Below are positions 4,365-5,162 of a stretch of DNA of 5,162 bases, in pieces. The stretch spans positions 1 to 5,162 of the forward strand of contig DASSHC010000211.1 in NCBI GenBank assembly GCA_035693105.1, read 5' to 3'. This DNA comes from DASSHC01 sp035693105. GTDB lineage: Bacteria; Chloroflexota; Chloroflexia; Thermomicrobiales; Thermomicrobiaceae. The notes beneath the pieces are model-generated. The model was given only the letters and a program-made list of their open reading frames with translations, ran no database searches and was not told the origin of the DNA. Made by a program: the position numbers and the translations under genes. Numbering within the stretch: position 1 is the first letter of the stretch; each line of letters opens with the position of its first letter.

Positions 4365-5162
4365 ATGACCGAGCCTGTCAGCTACATCTGCCGCACGTGC
4401 GGCACGCAGTACCCGCCCAGCCAGGAGCCGCCCGCTTCCTGCCCGATCTGCGAGGATGACCGCCAGTACGTCGGGCCGCGTGGGCAGGAGTGGACCTCGT
4501 TGGAGGCGATGCGCGGCCACTACCACAACCGCTTCAGCGAGCTGGAGCCGGGCGTGACCGCCATCGTCACCGAGCCGGCCTTCGCCATCGGCCAGCAGGC
4601 ACACCTGATCGAGACGCCGCACGGCAACGTGCTCTGGGACTGCCTGACCTTCCTCGACGAGACCACCCTGGCCGAGCTCCAGCGGCGCGGCGGCGTGGCG
4701 GCCATCGCCATCTCGCACGCGCACTACTACTCGACCATGGGCGAGTGGAGCCGCGCGCTGGGTAACGTGCCGGTCTACATTCATGCCGACGACCGCGAAT
4801 GGGTCGTCAATCCGCCGGAAACGATCGAGTACCTGACCGGAGAGACGCGCGAGATCGTGCCGGGCGTGACGCTGATCCGCTGCGGCGGCCACTTCCCCGG
4901 CGCGCTGGTGCTCCACTGGCGCGAGGGGGCCGAGGGGCGGGGAGCCCTCTTCAGCGGCGACACGATTCAGGTCGTCGCCGATCGCCGCTGGGTCACCTTC
5001 ATGTACTCCTACCCCAACTCGATCCCGCTCGACGTTGGAACCGTGCGCGGCATCGCGGCCGCCGTCGCGCCCTTCCCCTGCGAGCGGCTCTACGGCGCCT
5101 TCGGGCGCCACGTGCTGGCGGACGCTTCGGCGGCGGTGCAGCGCTCGGCCGAGCGCTACGTC
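4365..5162 (+). CDS. Zinc-ribbon plus metallo-beta-lactamase-fold hydrolase (3' end cut by window)
   Basis: An open frame of 266 codons runs off the right edge. ATG 4365 has GGAAGGGA (4349-4356) eight bases upstream. The N-terminus carries a rubredoxin/zinc-ribbon-type knuckle pair, C9-x2-C12 and C26-x2-C29. The rest is a metallo-beta-lactamase fold. Recognisable elements are the strand-plus-loop VLWDC (89-93), SHAHYYSTM (117-125) in place of the usual HxHxDH, GGHFPGA (174-180) with the third metal histidine His176, LFSGDT (195-200) with bridging Asp199, and a late His249 in GRHVLAD. The Asp and His that normally complete the second metal site (HxHxDH) are Tyr122 and Ser123. It may therefore bind one metal, or use different ligands. 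No signal peptide is visible, so it is probably cytoplasmic. The substrate is unknown. A glyoxalase II-like thioester hydrolase or a redox-linked role are possibilities only. It is not obviously in an operon with the acetyltransferase. Confidence 0.88.
   Translation, partial: MTEPVSYICRTCGTQYPPSQEPPASCPICEDDRQYVGPRGQEWTSLEAMRGHYHNRFSELEPGVTAIVTEPAFAIGQQAHLIETPHGNVLWDCLTFLDETTLAELQRRGGVAAIAISHAHYYSTMGEWSRALGNVPVYIHADDREWVVNPPETIEYLTGETREIVPGVTLIRCGGHFPGALVLHWREGAEGRGALFSGDTIQVVADRRWVTFMYSYPNSIPLDVGTVRGIAAAVAPFPCERLYGAFGRHVLADASAAVQRSAERYV

Noticed and set aside
1..5162. tRNA, rRNA, CRISPR array or insertion-sequence transposase
   Set aside because: Looked for and not seen. No cloverleaf, no regularly spaced direct repeats and no transposase motifs were found in any frame.

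Overview
The window is high-GC bacterial DNA, densely coded on both strands, with GTG/TTG starts, strong Shine-Dalgarno (SD) sites and several intergenic hairpin repeats. Its style fits an environmental Chloroflexota, perhaps Thermomicrobia/Sphaerobacter-like. This is an inference from composition and gene style, not a demonstrated affiliation.

Layout. Bases 3-149 are the 3' end of an unrecognised gene. A forward lipid/membrane cluster follows: a PlsC-like lysophospholipid acyltransferase (236-1132) and two tandem DedA/VTT-family membrane proteins (1171-1893 and about 1915-2544). The two DedA copies share one reading frame, separated by a single TAG, and the second has no canonical start codon where its homology begins. 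A 113-bp imperfect palindrome (2565-2677) closes the cluster and faces a convergent gene.

The most notable gene is on the minus strand, 3137 down to 2724: an OsmC-family thiol peroxidase. A naive reading ends at an in-frame UGA (2792-2790). That UGA sits where the family has its second redox cysteine, and OsmC-like sequence continues to a TAG 22 codons later. A hairpin resembling a bacterial SECIS element follows the UGA. I read it as a selenoprotein of 137 residues with a Cys54/Sec116 redox pair.

Upstream of osmC (minus strand) lie an 11-bp inverted repeat and a possible 21-residue small ORF. On the plus strand come a 64-residue protein of unknown function (3433-3627), a terminator-like hairpin, a GNAT acetyltransferase (3745-4140), a 77-bp double-hairpin repeat whose two halves show compensatory changes (4179-4255), and a zinc-ribbon plus metallo-beta-lactamase-fold protein with an atypical metal motif that runs off the window end (4365-5162).

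The acyltransferase and DedA genes plausibly act together in membrane lipid synthesis and transbilayer lipid movement. The OsmC protein would reduce organic hydroperoxides. The remaining genes look like independent units.
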